Shown here: one piece after another, positions 25,141 through 36,535 of the stretch
Position numbering within the stretch: the stretch's first letter is position 1
How the letters are laid out: the number at the start of each line of letters is the position of its first letter
NCBI GenBank assembly: GCA_965199945.1
Contig: OZ241354.1
Span: 1,488,001-1,552,000, forward strand
Direction: 5' to 3'
Source of the DNA: VXYL01 sp965199945
GTDB taxonomy: Bacteria; Pseudomonadota; Gammaproteobacteria; Pseudomonadales; Azotimanducaceae
DNA: 64,000 nucleotides
Notes under the pieces: generated by a model
Databases searched by the model: none
What the model saw: only the letters and a program-made list of their open reading frames with translations
What the model was told of the DNA's origin: nothing
Made by a program: the position numbers and the translations under genes

Positions 25141-25292
25141 CCAGCGATCGGCGGGACGTGAGCGGAGACCGAGCCGCCGATCGAGGTCGTGGCCTAGCAA
25201 ACCGCCGAGAGTGACGCCCCAACGGGCGTGCGGCCGTTCCTCTTCGTACCGTGCGCTATGCTCAGTGCGTGCCCAAGCCCAAGAGATGTGCG

Positions 25293-27227
25293 ATGACGAC
25301 CTATCCCGTGCCGCCCGCGTTTCGCGCCAAGAGCCACTCGGACGAGCAGCGCTACTGGGAGATGTACCGCCAGTCCGTGGAGGCGCCGGCGGCGTTCTGG
25401 GGCGCGCAGGCGCACCATTTCCTCGACTGGTCGGCGCCGTGGAGCGGCGAGGTCTTCTCCCACGACTTCCGCAACGGTCGCGTGGCATGGTTCGAGGGCG
25501 GCCAGCTGAACGCCTGCCACAACTGCGTGGACCGTCACCTGCGAACACGCGCAGACCAAGCCGCCATCATCTGGGAGGGCGACGATCCAGCGCTCTCGAA
25601 GACGATCACCTACCGCCAGCTCGCCGACGAAGTGGGCCGGCTGGCCAACGCCTTGGCGAGCCGCGGCGTCGGCAAGGGCGACCGGGTGTGCATCTACATG
25701 CCGATGATCCCCGAGGCGGCCTACGCCATGCTCGCCTGCGCGCGCATCGGCGCCATTCACTCGGTCGTGTTCGGCGGCTTTTCGCCAAAGTCCTTGCAGG
25801 ATCGGATCCTCGATTCGGACTGCCGAGCGCTCGTCACCGCGGACGAAGGCGTTCGCGGCGGGCGCACGGTCCCCTTGAAAGCCAACGCCGAAGTCGCGCT
25901 GGCCGACTGCCCGAACGTCCACACCGTGCTGACGGTGCGCCGCACGGGCGGCGAGGTGCCGTGGCAGGATGGGCGCGACGTCTGGTACCACGACCTGGTG
26001 GACGCCCAATCGACGGCCTTCGAGCCGGCGACGATGGACGCCGAAGACCCGCTATTCATCCTCTACACCTCCGGTTCCACCGGCAAGCCGAAGGGCGTTC
26101 AGCACAGCACGGGCGGCTATCTTCTGCACGCCGCGATCAGCCACAAGTACGTCTTCGATCACCGCGATGGCGACGTCTATTGGTGTACCGCGGACGTCGG
26201 CTGGATCACTGGCCACTCCTACATCGTCTACGGGCCGCTGGCGAACGGCGCGACGACGCTGATGTTCGAGGGCGTTCCCACCTACCCGGACGCCTCGCGC
26301 TGCTGGCGGATCGTCGACAAGCACGCCGTCAGCGTCTTCTACACCGCGCCCACGGCGATTCGCCAGCTCATGGGCCAGGGCGACGAGTTCGTGACCGAGA
26401 CCTCCCGCAAGAGCCTGCGCCTTCTCGGCACGGTGGGCGAGCCCATCAACCCGGAAGCGTGGGAGTGGTACCACGGCGTGGTTGGTCAACGCCGCTGCCC
26501 GGTGGTGGACACCTGGTGGCAAACGGAAACCGGCGGCATCATGATTTCACCATTGCCGGGGGCGACCGCCCTGAAGCCCGGCTCCGCCACGCGCCCGTTC
26601 TTCGGCGTGCAGCCGGCGCTGGTGGACAACGACGGACGAATCATCGAAAAGACGGAAGCGTCCGGCAACCTGGTGATCGTCCACCCTTGGCCGGGGCAGA
26701 TCCGCACCGTCTACGGCGACCACGAGCGCGTCGTCGACACCTACTATTCCCAGTACAAGGGCTTCTATTTCACCGGCGACGGCGCCCGCCGGGACGCCGA
26801 CGGCTACTACTGGATCACCGGCCGCGTGGACGACGTGATGAACGTCTCCGGCCACCGCCTGGGCACTGCGGAAGTCGAAAGCGCACTGGTGCTGCACCAA
26901 GAGGTCGCCGAAGCCGCCGTGGTCGGCTTCCCGCACGACATCAAGGGCGAGGGCATCTACGCGTTCGTGACGCCCATGGCCGGCAGCAACGTCGAGCCGG
27001 CGGCGCTGATCGACGAGCTCGCGGAACAGGTGCGCGCGGAGATCGGCCCCATCGCCAAGCCGGACGCCATCCAGCTTGCCCCCAGCCTGCCGAAGACGCG
27101 CTCCGGCAAGATCATGCGCCGCATCCTGCGCAAGATCGCGGCCGGCGAGGTGGACGATCTCGGCGACACCTCAACGCTCGCCGATCCGGCAGTGGTCGAC
27201 GACCTGCTGGCGAACCGGCGCCGATAG
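25293..27227 (+). CDS. acs: Acetyl-coenzyme A synthetase
   Basis: A 644-residue AMP-forming acetyl-CoA synthetase that activates acetate for entry into central metabolism. Core motifs: P-loop FILYTSGSTGKPKGVQHSTG, VDTWWQTETGG, YFTGDGARRDADGYYWITGR, DDVMNVSGHRLGTAEVE, and the acetylation-site Lys region LPKTRSGKIMRRILR. Length is standard. ATG 25293 is assigned. A GTG at 25269 in the same frame sits 6 bases after a TATGCT hexamer (25257-25262), so an N-terminal extension from a leaderless transcript is possible. It stands alone between Rpn and the convergent autotransporter-like gene. Confidence 0.93.
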   Translation: MTTYPVPPAFRAKSHSDEQRYWEMYRQSVEAPAAFWGAQAHHFLDWSAPWSGEVFSHDFRNGRVAWFEGGQLNACHNCVDRHLRTRADQAAIIWEGDDPALSKTITYRQLADEVGRLANALASRGVGKGDRVCIYMPMIPEAAYAMLACARIGAIHSVVFGGFSPKSLQDRILDSDCRALVTADEGVRGGRTVPLKANAEVALADCPNVHTVLTVRRTGGEVPWQDGRDVWYHDLVDAQSTAFEPATMDAEDPLFILYTSGSTGKPKGVQHSTGGYLLHAAISHKYVFDHRDGDVYWCTADVGWITGHSYIVYGPLANGATTLMFEGVPTYPDASRCWRIVDKHAVSVFYTAPTAIRQLMGQGDEFVTETSRKSLRLLGTVGEPINPEAWEWYHGVVGQRRCPVVDTWWQTETGGIMISPLPGATALKPGSATRPFFGVQPALVDNDGRIIEKTEASGNLVIVHPWPGQIRTVYGDHERVVDTYYSQYKGFYFTGDGARRDADGYYWITGRVDDVMNVSGHRLGTAEVESALVLHQEVAEAAVVGFPHDIKGEGIYAFVTPMAGSNVEPAALIDELAEQVRAEIGPIAKPDAIQLAPSLPKTRSGKIMRRILRKIAAGEVDDLGDTSTLADPAVVDDLLANRRR

Positions 27228-27301
27228 GCCGCCGAACGCGAGGGCGAGCGCGGGCTACTCCCCGCGCACGGCCCGCCGCACAGGAGCAGACGGCAAGCGA
27301 T

Positions 27302-30300
27302 CTACCAGCCCGCCGCCTCGTCGCCGTGCCGGCCTGAGTTCATGAACGCCGCCGGCGCATTGCCGATGCTGAACAGGATGCCGTGGTCGGCGCGGCCGTC
27401 GAAGCGTTGCAGGCGATCGACTTCGACGCGCCAATTCAAGCCCTTGTCGGAAGTCGTTCGCACGCCCAGCCGATGACTTGACAGCGCGCTGCCGCCTCCG
27501 ACAACGCCGTAGAAGCGCAGCGGGCCGGCGCCCCTGGACTCGGCGATGCCGTAGCCGAGCTCCATGTCGAGGCGAGCGGGGCGCTGGTCAGGGAAGCGCA
27601 AGGCGGTATTGCCGTTCAACATTCGGTCGGCGCGCCAGAACGACTCGACGCCGCCGTCCGGCCTGCCCCAGGCCGGCGCAAGACGCAGCGATGCGCCGCT
27701 GCCCTGGATTCCGGGGTCGAGTTCCAGCGCGACGCTCAAGCCCCAGTCCTCGAAACCGCTCTCGGCGTGGGCGAGCAGGTAGCGCCCGCGCGCTTCGAGG
27801 CCGAGGCCAAGCGGCATGTTGCGGTAGTCCACGGCCGCGCCGAGCTCCGCGCCCACGCCGCTGCCGCCATCGCCGCCGTCCAGTCGAGCGCCGAACTCGA
27901 AGCTCGCGCCGAGCCGTGCCTGATCCGTGCGCGGCCACTCGCGGCGTCCTTCCACCATCAGGCGCAGGCGTTCCACGTCCGCATCGGCGGCGACGATCTC
28001 GTTCGCCAGTGCGTCGGCGCTGAACCTCGCGGAGACCGCGTCCGCCTTCAGCGCCCAGCCAATCGTCTCGGTGGCGGCGAGTTCATGGCGCAGCCCGAAG
28101 GCGGCAAGGCGCACCGACGTATCCGTCGTCGTCCGGCCGAACACGTCCGCGAGCGTCGCTTCGCCGCCGCCGGCGCCGGCCATCGCCCACAGATCCAAGC
28201 CGTTGCAGAGCGTCCAGTGGACGTAGGGCAGCAGCGTCGTCGTCTCCAGCTCGATTTCGCCCGCCGCCACGCCCGGGCGTTGATAGTCGAAGTCCGCCGT
28301 GCTGCGCGACACGGCGATGCCGACAAGCGTGTTGCGCGGCAGCCGCGCATCGACGCCCACGTAGCCGGTGTCGATGCGTCCGTCGACGGCGAAGCCGGGC
28401 TCGGCGGAGACGCGGCTGGTCGCGCCCTTGGCCCATAGCGTCCACTCGCCGCGCTCGCCGGCGTCGCCCCCGAACGGCATTTGGAACGATCCGCCGCCGG
28501 GCAGACCAGTCGCCGCGCTCGTCCATGCGCCGAAGGAATCGAGCGCCGGGGCGCCGAATGAGGGCCTTCCGGCGGCAGCCGCATCCGCGCCGGCGCCCTG
28601 CCCCGCCAAGCCGCCGATTGCCGACCCGCGAGAGTCTTGGCCGCTCAGGAAGCGCGCCACGGCGACTCCCAAGCCGGCGCTGGCACGCGGCGCGGTCGGC
28701 GGCCCTTCCTGGAATCGCCCACTCACGGCATCCACCGCATCCGCGACGAATGCTCTACCGAATGCACCCAAGGCCGTGCCCAGCGCCTCTCCCCGCGCGG
28801 CCTCCATGTCGTCGTCGGCAATGGTTCCGGTCGCCTCGGCGTCGCCCAACTCGGCGTTGACCACGTCTTCAAGGACGGCCGTGAAGGTCTCGTCGGCTTC
28901 CGCCATCGGATCGCTGGAGACGGCAATGTCGATGCGCAGCGCTGTCGTGCCAGGCGCGAAGACGAGCGATCCGCTTGCTGCGGCGAAGTCTTCGCCAGCG
29001 CGCGCCGAGCCGTCCACGGTGCGGTAGGAGACGGTGACGGGTACCGGCACCGCCGCGGAAATTTCAACAGGAAAGGACAGCGTCTCGCCCTCGGGAGCGG
29101 CGGCATCGGCGATGGACACTGTGATTGCGGCGCCCACTTCAATGGCGAAGGTTAGCGTTGCCGCATCGCCGTCTTCGTCGGTGGCCGTCCACGTGTATTG
29201 GGCGCGGCTCGCCTGCGCCGTTGGTGTGCCGGCGATCGTGCGCGTCGCCGAGTCGAGGGCGAGGCCCGGCGGCAAGGCCGGCGTCAAGCCGTAGACCAGC
29301 TCCCCATCGCCGGAAGTCGCCCTCGGCAGCACGAGGTCGATTACCGCGGTGCTCACCCGATAGCGTTGATCCGCCACGCCGGCGCCGCCGAAGGTCGGCA
29401 TCGCGTCCGGTTCCACTGCAACGGCGAACCGCAACGTCGCGGTGTCGCCGTCTTCGTCGGTGGCCGTCCAAGTGTAAGTCGCGCGCCGCGACGCCGCGCT
29501 TGGCGTTCCGGCGACGGTGCGCCGGCGAACATCGAGCGCGAGCCCGCGCGGCAGCGCCGGCGCCAAGCTGTAGGAGAGCGCCCCGTCGCCGCCGACGGCC
29601 TCCGGCAGGCGCAGCGAGACGGGCGTGCCGACGCGGTAGGTCTGATCCGCCACCACCGCGCGGAATGCCGGCATCGAGTCCGCTTCCACTTCAATGGCGA
29701 AAGCCAGCACTGCTTCGTCGCCGTCTTCGTCGGTCGCGGTCCATGTGAACGTCGTGCGCGGCGACACAGCCGTTGGGGTGCCCGCAATGGTGCGGCTCGC
29801 CACGTCAAGCGCCAGTCCCGCCGGCAGCGTCGGCGTCAGCTGGTAGGCGATGTCGCCGTCGCCGCCGGTCGCCATCGGCAATTGCAGCGCCGCGACCGCG
29901 CTGCCCACGCGGTAGGTCTGGTCCGCCACGTCCTCGCCGAAGGTCGGCATGGCGTCTTCGAGCACTTCGATGGTGAACGGCAGCGTCTGTTCGTCATCGT
30001 CGTCGTCGAAGGCCGTCAGCGTGTAGCGCGAGCGGGGCTGCGCGCGGGTGGGCGTACCGCGCACGACCGCGCTCAGCCGGTTGAACGACAAGCCGTCGGG
30101 AAGCGCCGGCGCCACCGCGTAGGATGTCGCCGCGAACGCCAGCGGCAAGGACGTCTCGACCGGACTGCCGACGCGGTACACAAGCGCTGGGCCGGTGCGG
30201 ATGCCGAAGTCCGGAACGAAATCCGGCACGTCCCGCGGCGTCGCCGTCGCTTCCGCCGCAGGCCCGGCCCCAGCGGCGTTCACGGCGCGGAGTTGAAACG

Positions 30301-30640
30301 TGTGCAACACGCCGCTGACGAGGTCGCCCACCGTCGCCGAGGTGGATGGCGCGTCATGCCGCGTCCACGGCCCGAAGGCGCCGCCGCCGACGGCATAGCG
30401 CAGCTCGTAGTACGCGACGTTCGCCGGCGCGCGCCACCGCAGCACGACCTCGCCGGAGCCAGCAACCGCAACGAGTTCCGCCGGCACCGCCGGCGCCCCT
30501 TGTGCGGCCGATGGCAGCGCAAGCGCCAGGAGGCAGAGGCCCAGCGCCCTTCCTGCCCAGCGGCGCAGCGTCCGCCACACATTCCCACGCGCAGTCTGTG
30601 CGCCCCCCTGCACGTCCTGTGCGCTGCGACCGTTTGCCAT
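27302..30640 (-). CDS. Autotransporter-like surface protein: FN3, cadherin/He_PIG-type repeats, Calx-beta, C-terminal beta-barrel
   Basis: A 1112-residue exported protein with a basic N-terminus and signal peptide ending about residue 48 (ALGLCLLALALPSAAQGA). A fibronectin-III domain follows (VPAELVAVAGSGEVVLRWRA), then four He_PIG/cadherin-like repeats of about 90 residues, each with VADQTYRVG and TYTWTATDEDGD (about 145-515). A Calx-beta domain (SFPVEISAAVPVPVTVSYRT, about 520-625) and an autotransporter-like barrel with alternating strands (about 745-1112) complete it. It ends in Trp (AAGW) rather than the usual Phe. Repeats carry DEDGD calcium motifs. It is probably a surface adhesin; partners are unknown. 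ATG 30640 has an AAGGAAG ribosome-binding site. Confidence 0.78.
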   Translation of the reverse strand: MANGRSAQDVQGGAQTARGNVWRTLRRWAGRALGLCLLALALPSAAQGAPAVPAELVAVAGSGEVVLRWRAPANVAYYELRYAVGGGAFGPWTRHDAPSTSATVGDLVSGVLHTFQLRAVNAAGAGPAAEATATPRDVPDFVPDFGIRTGPALVYRVGSPVETSLPLAFAATSYAVAPALPDGLSFNRLSAVVRGTPTRAQPRSRYTLTAFDDDDDEQTLPFTIEVLEDAMPTFGEDVADQTYRVGSAVAALQLPMATGGDGDIAYQLTPTLPAGLALDVASRTIAGTPTAVSPRTTFTWTATDEDGDEAVLAFAIEVEADSMPAFRAVVADQTYRVGTPVSLRLPEAVGGDGALSYSLAPALPRGLALDVRRRTVAGTPSAASRRATYTWTATDEDGDTATLRFAVAVEPDAMPTFGGAGVADQRYRVSTAVIDLVLPRATSGDGELVYGLTPALPPGLALDSATRTIAGTPTAQASRAQYTWTATDEDGDAATLTFAIEVGAAITVSIADAAAPEGETLSFPVEISAAVPVPVTVSYRTVDGSARAGEDFAAASGSLVFAPGTTALRIDIAVSSDPMAEADETFTAVLEDVVNAELGDAEATGTIADDDMEAARGEALGTALGAFGRAFVADAVDAVSGRFQEGPPTAPRASAGLGVAVARFLSGQDSRGSAIGGLAGQGAGADAAAAGRPSFGAPALDSFGAWTSAATGLPGGGSFQMPFGGDAGERGEWTLWAKGATSRVSAEPGFAVDGRIDTGYVGVDARLPRNTLVGIAVSRSTADFDYQRPGVAAGEIELETTTLLPYVHWTLCNGLDLWAMAGAGGGEATLADVFGRTTTDTSVRLAAFGLRHELAATETIGWALKADAVSARFSADALANEIVAADADVERLRLMVEGRREWPRTDQARLGASFEFGARLDGGDGGSGVGAELGAAVDYRNMPLGLGLEARGRYLLAHAESGFEDWGLSVALELDPGIQGSGASLRLAPAWGRPDGGVESFWRADRMLNGNTALRFPDQRPARLDMELGYGIAESRGAGPLRFYGVVGGGSALSSHRLGVRTTSDKGLNWRVEVDRLQRFDGRADHGILFSIGNAPAAFMNSGRHGDEAAGW

Positions 30641-30760
30641 CGAACTTCCTTGGTTCGGAAACGTTGCGTTCAGTCTAACCCGTTGACGGCAAACGGAAAA
30701 CGCCGTTGCGAGCTTCCGAGAGGCCGAGACGAGGGAGACGCCCAATGCCCCGGCAGAGGC

Positions 30761-32134
30761 TCAGGCAGACGAAGGCGGCTCTTCGCGCACGAAGGTGAGC
30801 AGCACCATGCCGACGATGAGCACCAGCGCCACCGAGAGGATCCCCAGCCTGGAACTGCCGGTCAGGAGGCCGGTCACGGCCACCAGCGACGGGCCGATGA
30901 TGGCCGCGAAGCGGCCGAGCATGTTGAAGAAGCCGAAGAACTCGCCGCTGCGCGACGGCGGCACGAAGCGCGCGTAGAGCGAGCGCGAGATCGCCTGCAC
31001 GCCGCCCTGCACGAGGCCCACAGCCGCCGCCAGAACGTAGAACTCGGCGACCGACGACAGAAAGTAGGCGTAGACCGTCACCGCCACGTAGACCGCCACG
31101 CCGAAGTGCAGAACCGGCTTCGGTCCCAAGCGCCGAGCGGCCATCCCGAACGCGAGCGCCGCGGGAAAGCCGACGAACTGCGTCACGAGCAGCGCCACGA
31201 TGAGGCTCTCCGCCGGAAAGCCCAGCGACAGGCCGTAGTCCACGGCCATGCGGATGATCGTGTGGACGCCGTCGATGTAGAAGAAGTACGCCAGCAGAAA
31301 CAGCCCGGCCATGCGATGGGCACGGTATTCGCGGAAGGTCCGCGCCAGCGAGCCGAGGCTTCCGCGCACCCGAGCCGCCACCGCCAGCAGCTTCGACGCG
31401 CCGCGCGAGGCCGCGTCGATGGCGATGCTCGCCGGCCCCTCGCGCACGGCGACGAAGAGCGGCACCGAGAACACCAGCCACCACACTGCCACGCTGACGA
31501 ACGACAGCCGCACCGCCTCGGCCGGCCCGGACAGCCCGAAGAAGCCCGGCGCCAAGGTCATCGCCACGTTGACGGCGAACAGCACGCCGCCGCCGAAGTA
31601 GCCGAGGGAGAAGCCGAACGCGGACACTTCGTCGTAACGCTCCGGCTTCGCCACCGAGACGATCAGCGCGTCGTAGAAGACGATGGCGCCGGAGAACCCC
31701 GCCGAGGCGAGGACGTAGACCAGCGACGCCGTCGACCAATCGCCCTGGGGCACGAACCACAACAGCGCCGACATGGCGATGCCGAGCGCCGTGAACAGGC
31801 CGAGAAACGTCTTGCGCGCCCCGGCGCCGTCCGCCAGCGCCCCGAGCAGCGGCGCGGCCACCAGCAGGAAGGCGCTCGCCAGCGAGTTGGCGAAGCCGAG
31901 CCGCGCCGTGCTCACCACGGCGTCCGCGCCGTCGCTCCAATACTCCTTGAAGAACACCGGGAAGAAGCCGGCGATCACCGTGGTGGCGAAGACCGAGTTG
32001 GCCCAGTCGTAGAGCGCCCAGGCGAACACCGGCCGATCGCGGAACAGATCGCGCATCCGTTGGCGCGCTGGCGCTCCCCCTTGCGGGCCGATGTCCGTCT
32101 CGGTTCCCACTCGGCCCCGCCCGCCGCCGCTCAC
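30761..32134 (-). CDS. MFS transporter, UMF1/Atg22-like family
   Basis: A 457-residue inner-membrane protein with about 12 hydrophobic segments. It has the UMF1 signature FAWALYDWANSVFATTVIAG near the N-terminus and GLVQGGVQAISRSLYARFVP with PPSRSGEFFGFFNMLGRFAA in the second half. The substrate is unknown. GTG 32134 overlaps the metF stop as GTGA (32131-32134) and is preferred for translational coupling; ATG 32056 directly before the conserved region is the conservative alternative. It is the last gene of a metK-metF-transporter cluster, so a link to methyl/sulfur metabolism is possible but unproven. Confidence 0.85.
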   Translation of the reverse strand: MSGGGRGRVGTETDIGPQGGAPARQRMRDLFRDRPVFAWALYDWANSVFATTVIAGFFPVFFKEYWSDGADAVVSTARLGFANSLASAFLLVAAPLLGALADGAGARKTFLGLFTALGIAMSALLWFVPQGDWSTASLVYVLASAGFSGAIVFYDALIVSVAKPERYDEVSAFGFSLGYFGGGVLFAVNVAMTLAPGFFGLSGPAEAVRLSFVSVAVWWLVFSVPLFVAVREGPASIAIDAASRGASKLLAVAARVRGSLGSLARTFREYRAHRMAGLFLLAYFFYIDGVHTIIRMAVDYGLSLGFPAESLIVALLVTQFVGFPAALAFGMAARRLGPKPVLHFGVAVYVAVTVYAYFLSSVAEFYVLAAAVGLVQGGVQAISRSLYARFVPPSRSGEFFGFFNMLGRFAAIIGPSLVAVTGLLTGSSRLGILSVALVLIVGMVLLTFVREEPPSSA

Positions 32135-32967
32135 AATCCCAAGTTGCCGACGATGGTCTGCGTCGGGCGCGCTTTGTTGAGCGTATAGAAGTGCAGCCCC
32201 GGCGCACCGCCCCGCAGCAGCCGCTCGCACAGCGCCGTCACGACCTCGATGCCGAAGTCGCCGAGCGCCGCAGCGTCGCCGTCGAAAGAATCGAGACGCA
32301 GCCGCAGCCAGCGCGGAATCTCGGCGCCGACCTTGGCGGAGAAGCGCGCCAGCTTGGCATAGTCGGCAATGGGCATCACGCCGGGCACGATGGGCACGTC
32401 GATGCCGGCCGCAACGCACGCATCCCGGAAGTGGAAGAAACCGTCCGCGTGATAGAAGTACTGCGTGATGCAGCCGTTCGCGCCGGCATCCACCTTGCGC
32501 TTCAAGAAAGCGATGTCGGCCATCGCCGACGGTGCTTCCGGGTGGACTTCGGGATAGGCGGCCACTTCGATGGCCAACGTGGCCAGCTCGTCTGCTCCAT
32601 CCTCCTCGGATCGAATCAACCGCACCAGTTCCTCCGCGTGGCGGATGCGCTTGTTCGAGCCGACCCCGGAAGGAATATCGCCGCGCAGCGCCACTAGGCG
32701 GTCGATGCCCAGGCGCCGGTACGCGGCGAGCAGATCGAGCACCCGCTGGCGCGGGTCGTCGCCCCAGGACAGATGCGGCGCGACGCGAAAGCCCGCCTGC
32801 CGGAGCGCCGCCACCGTGGCGAAGGTGTGCTCGCGGGTGGAACCGCCAGCGCCGTAGGTCACCGAATAGAAGGCAGGCTGGGCGCAGTCGAGGTTCTCGG
32901 CGGTGCGAACGAGGTTGGCGCGGCCACGATCCGTTCGCGGCGGAAAGAACTCGAAGCTGAGCTGCAC
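32131..32967 (-). CDS. metF: Methylenetetrahydrofolate reductase
   Basis: An FAD-dependent TIM-barrel enzyme of about 278 residues that makes 5-methyl-THF for methionine synthesis. Family motifs: LSFEFFPPRT at the N-terminus, FYSVTYGAGGSTREHTF, LVALRGDIPSG, FLKRKVDAGANGCITQYFYH, PIVPGVMPI and a C-terminal LHFYTLNKA. GTG 32967 gives a start directly before LSFEFFPP; no ATG fits, and longer frames run into metK. It lies 34 bases after metK and overlaps the transporter gene by 4 bases, so the three form an operon. Confidence 0.9.
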   Translation of the reverse strand: MQLSFEFFPPRTDRGRANLVRTAENLDCAQPAFYSVTYGAGGSTREHTFATVAALRQAGFRVAPHLSWGDDPRQRVLDLLAAYRRLGIDRLVALRGDIPSGVGSNKRIRHAEELVRLIRSEEDGADELATLAIEVAAYPEVHPEAPSAMADIAFLKRKVDAGANGCITQYFYHADGFFHFRDACVAAGIDVPIVPGVMPIADYAKLARFSAKVGAEIPRWLRLRLDSFDGDAAALGDFGIEVVTALCERLLRGGAPGLHFYTLNKARPTQTIVGNLGL

Positions 32968-33001
32968 GGGCTGGGCCAGGAGGCCGACGGCTGCGTCTTG
33001 T

Positions 33002-34162
33002 TCAGCGCCCGGCCGCCGCGCGAAGCTGCTCGGCGCGATCCGTCCGCTCCCAGGAGAACCCCTCTTCCTCACGCCCGAAGTGGCCGTAGGCGGCGGTGTT
33101 CCGGTAGATGGGGCGCTTCAAGTCGAGCATGTCGATGAGGCCGCGCGGCTTCAGGTCGAAGTGTTCGCGAATCAGCCGCACGATCTTCTCTTCGGCGATC
33201 GTGCCGCTGCCGAAGGTGTCGACGCGGATGGACGTCGGCTCGGCCGTGCCGATGGCGTAGCTCAGCTGGATTTCGCAGCGTTCCGCCAGACCGGCCGCCA
33301 CCACGTTCTTGGCCACGTAGCGTCCGGCGTAGGCGGCGGAGCGATCCACCTTGGACGGATCCTTGCCGGAGAACGCGCCGCCGCCGTGGCGCGCCATGCC
33401 GCCGTAGGTGTCGACGATGATCTTGCGCCCGGTCAGGCCGCAGTCCGCCACCGGCCCGCCAATGGTGAACGGGCCGGCCGGGTTGATGTGGATCGCCGTC
33501 TGCGCCGTCAGCCAATTGCCGGGCAGCACCGGCTTGATGATCTCCTCGCGCACGGCTTCGTGGAGCCTGTCCTGGCAGACTTCCGGCGAGTGGTGGGTGG
33601 AGAGCACCACCGCGTCGATGCCGACCGGAACGCCCTCGGCGCTGTAGCGAAAGGAGAGCTGGCTCTTGGCGTCCGCCCGCAGGAAGTCCAGCCGCTCGCG
33701 CACTTCGGCATGGCGCTGCATGAGCCGATGGGCGTAGGTGATCGGGGCTGGCATCAGCACGTCGGTCTCCGTCGTGGCGTAGCCGAACATCAGGCCTTGG
33801 TCGCCAGCGCCCTGTTCGCTGGCCGCCGTCTCGGCGATGCCGTCGTCGATTTCCGCGGACTGCGGCCCCAAGGCGTCGATGACCTTGGCGCTCGCTAAGT
33901 CGTAGCCGCTCGCTGCGTCGCCGTAGCCGATTTCGCGCACCACGCGGCGCGCCAGATGATCGACGTCCACCTCCAGCCGCGCCGGACTGAACTCGCCGGC
34001 GACGACGATGAGGTCGCCCTTCAGGAGGGCTTCGCAAGCCACGTGGGCGTCGGCGTCCTGCTCCAGCATCGCATCGAGAACCGCGTCCGAGATCTGATCC
34101 GCCATCTTGTCCGGATGGCCGGCGGACACCGACTCGGACGTGAACACCGAATAGTCGCTCAT
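33002..34162 (-). CDS. metK: S-adenosylmethionine synthetase
   Basis: A 386-residue enzyme forming SAM from methionine and ATP. All signatures are present: FTSESVSAGHPDKMADQISD, GAGDQGLMFGYA, and GGGAFSGKDPSKVDRSAAYA with the catalytic loop residues. ATG 34162 has an AGTGGGG ribosome-binding site. A -10-like TACAAT at 34219-34224 on the minus strand gives a 5' leader of about 50 bases, too short for the known SAM riboswitch classes. The gene diverges from sufB. Confidence 0.95.
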   Translation of the reverse strand: MSDYSVFTSESVSAGHPDKMADQISDAVLDAMLEQDADAHVACEALLKGDLIVVAGEFSPARLEVDVDHLARRVVREIGYGDAASGYDLASAKVIDALGPQSAEIDDGIAETAASEQGAGDQGLMFGYATTETDVLMPAPITYAHRLMQRHAEVRERLDFLRADAKSQLSFRYSAEGVPVGIDAVVLSTHHSPEVCQDRLHEAVREEIIKPVLPGNWLTAQTAIHINPAGPFTIGGPVADCGLTGRKIIVDTYGGMARHGGGAFSGKDPSKVDRSAAYAGRYVAKNVVAAGLAERCEIQLSYAIGTAEPTSIRVDTFGSGTIAEEKIVRLIREHFDLKPRGLIDMLDLKRPIYRNTAAYGHFGREEEGFSWERTDRAEQLRAAAGR

Positions 34163-34270
34163 CGATTGCCCCACTCTTGTCTTTGCTTGCTTTGGCGGCC
34201 GCGAGGCCAAAGCGCCGAATTGTAATGGACGCCGGCGGGCGCAAGCATGGCGGCGCGAAGACGCGGCGTC

Positions 34271-34322
34271 TCTTCCCGCGTGTCGCCGCTTCTTCCCGCG
34301 TGTCGCCGCTGCCGCTTATACT
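34271..34322 (+). promoter_or_regulatory. Twenty-base direct repeat and -10 box upstream of the suf operon
   Basis: Positions 34271-34290 and 34291-34310 are identical (TCTTCCCGCGTGTCGCCGCT) and lie just upstream of a TATACT hexamer (34317-34322), which is 6 bases before sufB ATG 34329. No good -35 is visible, so activation by a regulator bound to the repeat is possible. It is not an obvious IscR site. Confidence 0.5.
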
Positions 34323-34328
34323 CGCGCC

Positions 34329-35788
<1,460 letters not shown>

Positions 35789-35792
<4 letters not shown>

Positions 35793-36535
35793 GTCTGCTG
35801 CGCGTCGACGACTTGCGCGTCGACGTCGAAGACAAGCCGATCCTGAAGGGCTTGAGCCTCGAAGTCGCCAGCGGCGAAGTGCATGCGGTGATGGGCCCCA
35901 ACGGCTCCGGCAAGAGCACCTTGGCGAACGTGCTCGCCGGGCGGCCCGGCTACGTCGTCACCGGCGGCGCGATGACCTTCGCCGATGCCGACATCGATCC
36001 CCTCCCGCCCGAAGAACGCGCCCACCTCGGCCTGTTCCTCGCGTTCCAGTATCCGGTGGAGATTCCGGGCGTCAGCAACATGGAGTTTCTGAAGGCGGCC
36101 GCGGATGCCCGCGCCAAGCGCAACGGCGAAGAAGCGCCGGCGGCCGTGGATTTCATGAAGCGCACCCGCGCCGTGGCGGCGAGCCTAGGCCTGAGCGCCG
36201 ACTTCCTGCGCCGAGGCGTCAACGAGGGGTTTTCCGGCGGCGAGAAGAAGCGCAACGAGATACTGCAAATGCTGCTGCTCGCGCCCCGGCTCGCGGTTCT
36301 CGACGAAACCGACTCCGGCCTCGACATCGACGCGCTCAAGGTGGTGGCCGACGGCATCAACGCCTTCCGCGCCGCCGACAACGCCGTGCTGCTGGTCACC
36401 CACTACCAGCGCCTGCTGAACCACGTGGTGCCGGACCGCGTCCACGTGCTCTCCGAAGGGCGCATCGTGCGCTCCGGCGACCGCTCGCTCGCCTTGGAGC
36501 TCGAAGAGAAGGGCTATGGCTGGCTCGACGCCTGA
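35789..36535 (+). CDS. sufC: Fe-S cluster assembly ATPase SufC
   Basis: A 248-residue ABC-type ATPase that powers SufBD. Walker A MGPNGSGKSTL, Q-loop FQYPVEIPGV, ABC signature NEGFSGGEKKRNE, Walker B LAVLDETDSGLD and switch His in LLVTHYQR are intact. ATG 35789 overlaps sufB's stop (ATGA) and the 3' end overlaps sufD by 20 bases. Confidence 0.95.

Noticed and set aside
29198..32188. A 996-codon plus-strand frame rich in Arg/His/Glu
   Set aside because: Antisense to the repeat protein and UMF1 genes, composition-driven, no motifs.
34163..34328. Possible SAM riboswitch before metK
   Set aside because: The predicted leader is about 50 bases and shows none of the SAM-I/II/IV core elements I could look for; the rest is GC-rich promoter sequence with a direct repeat.
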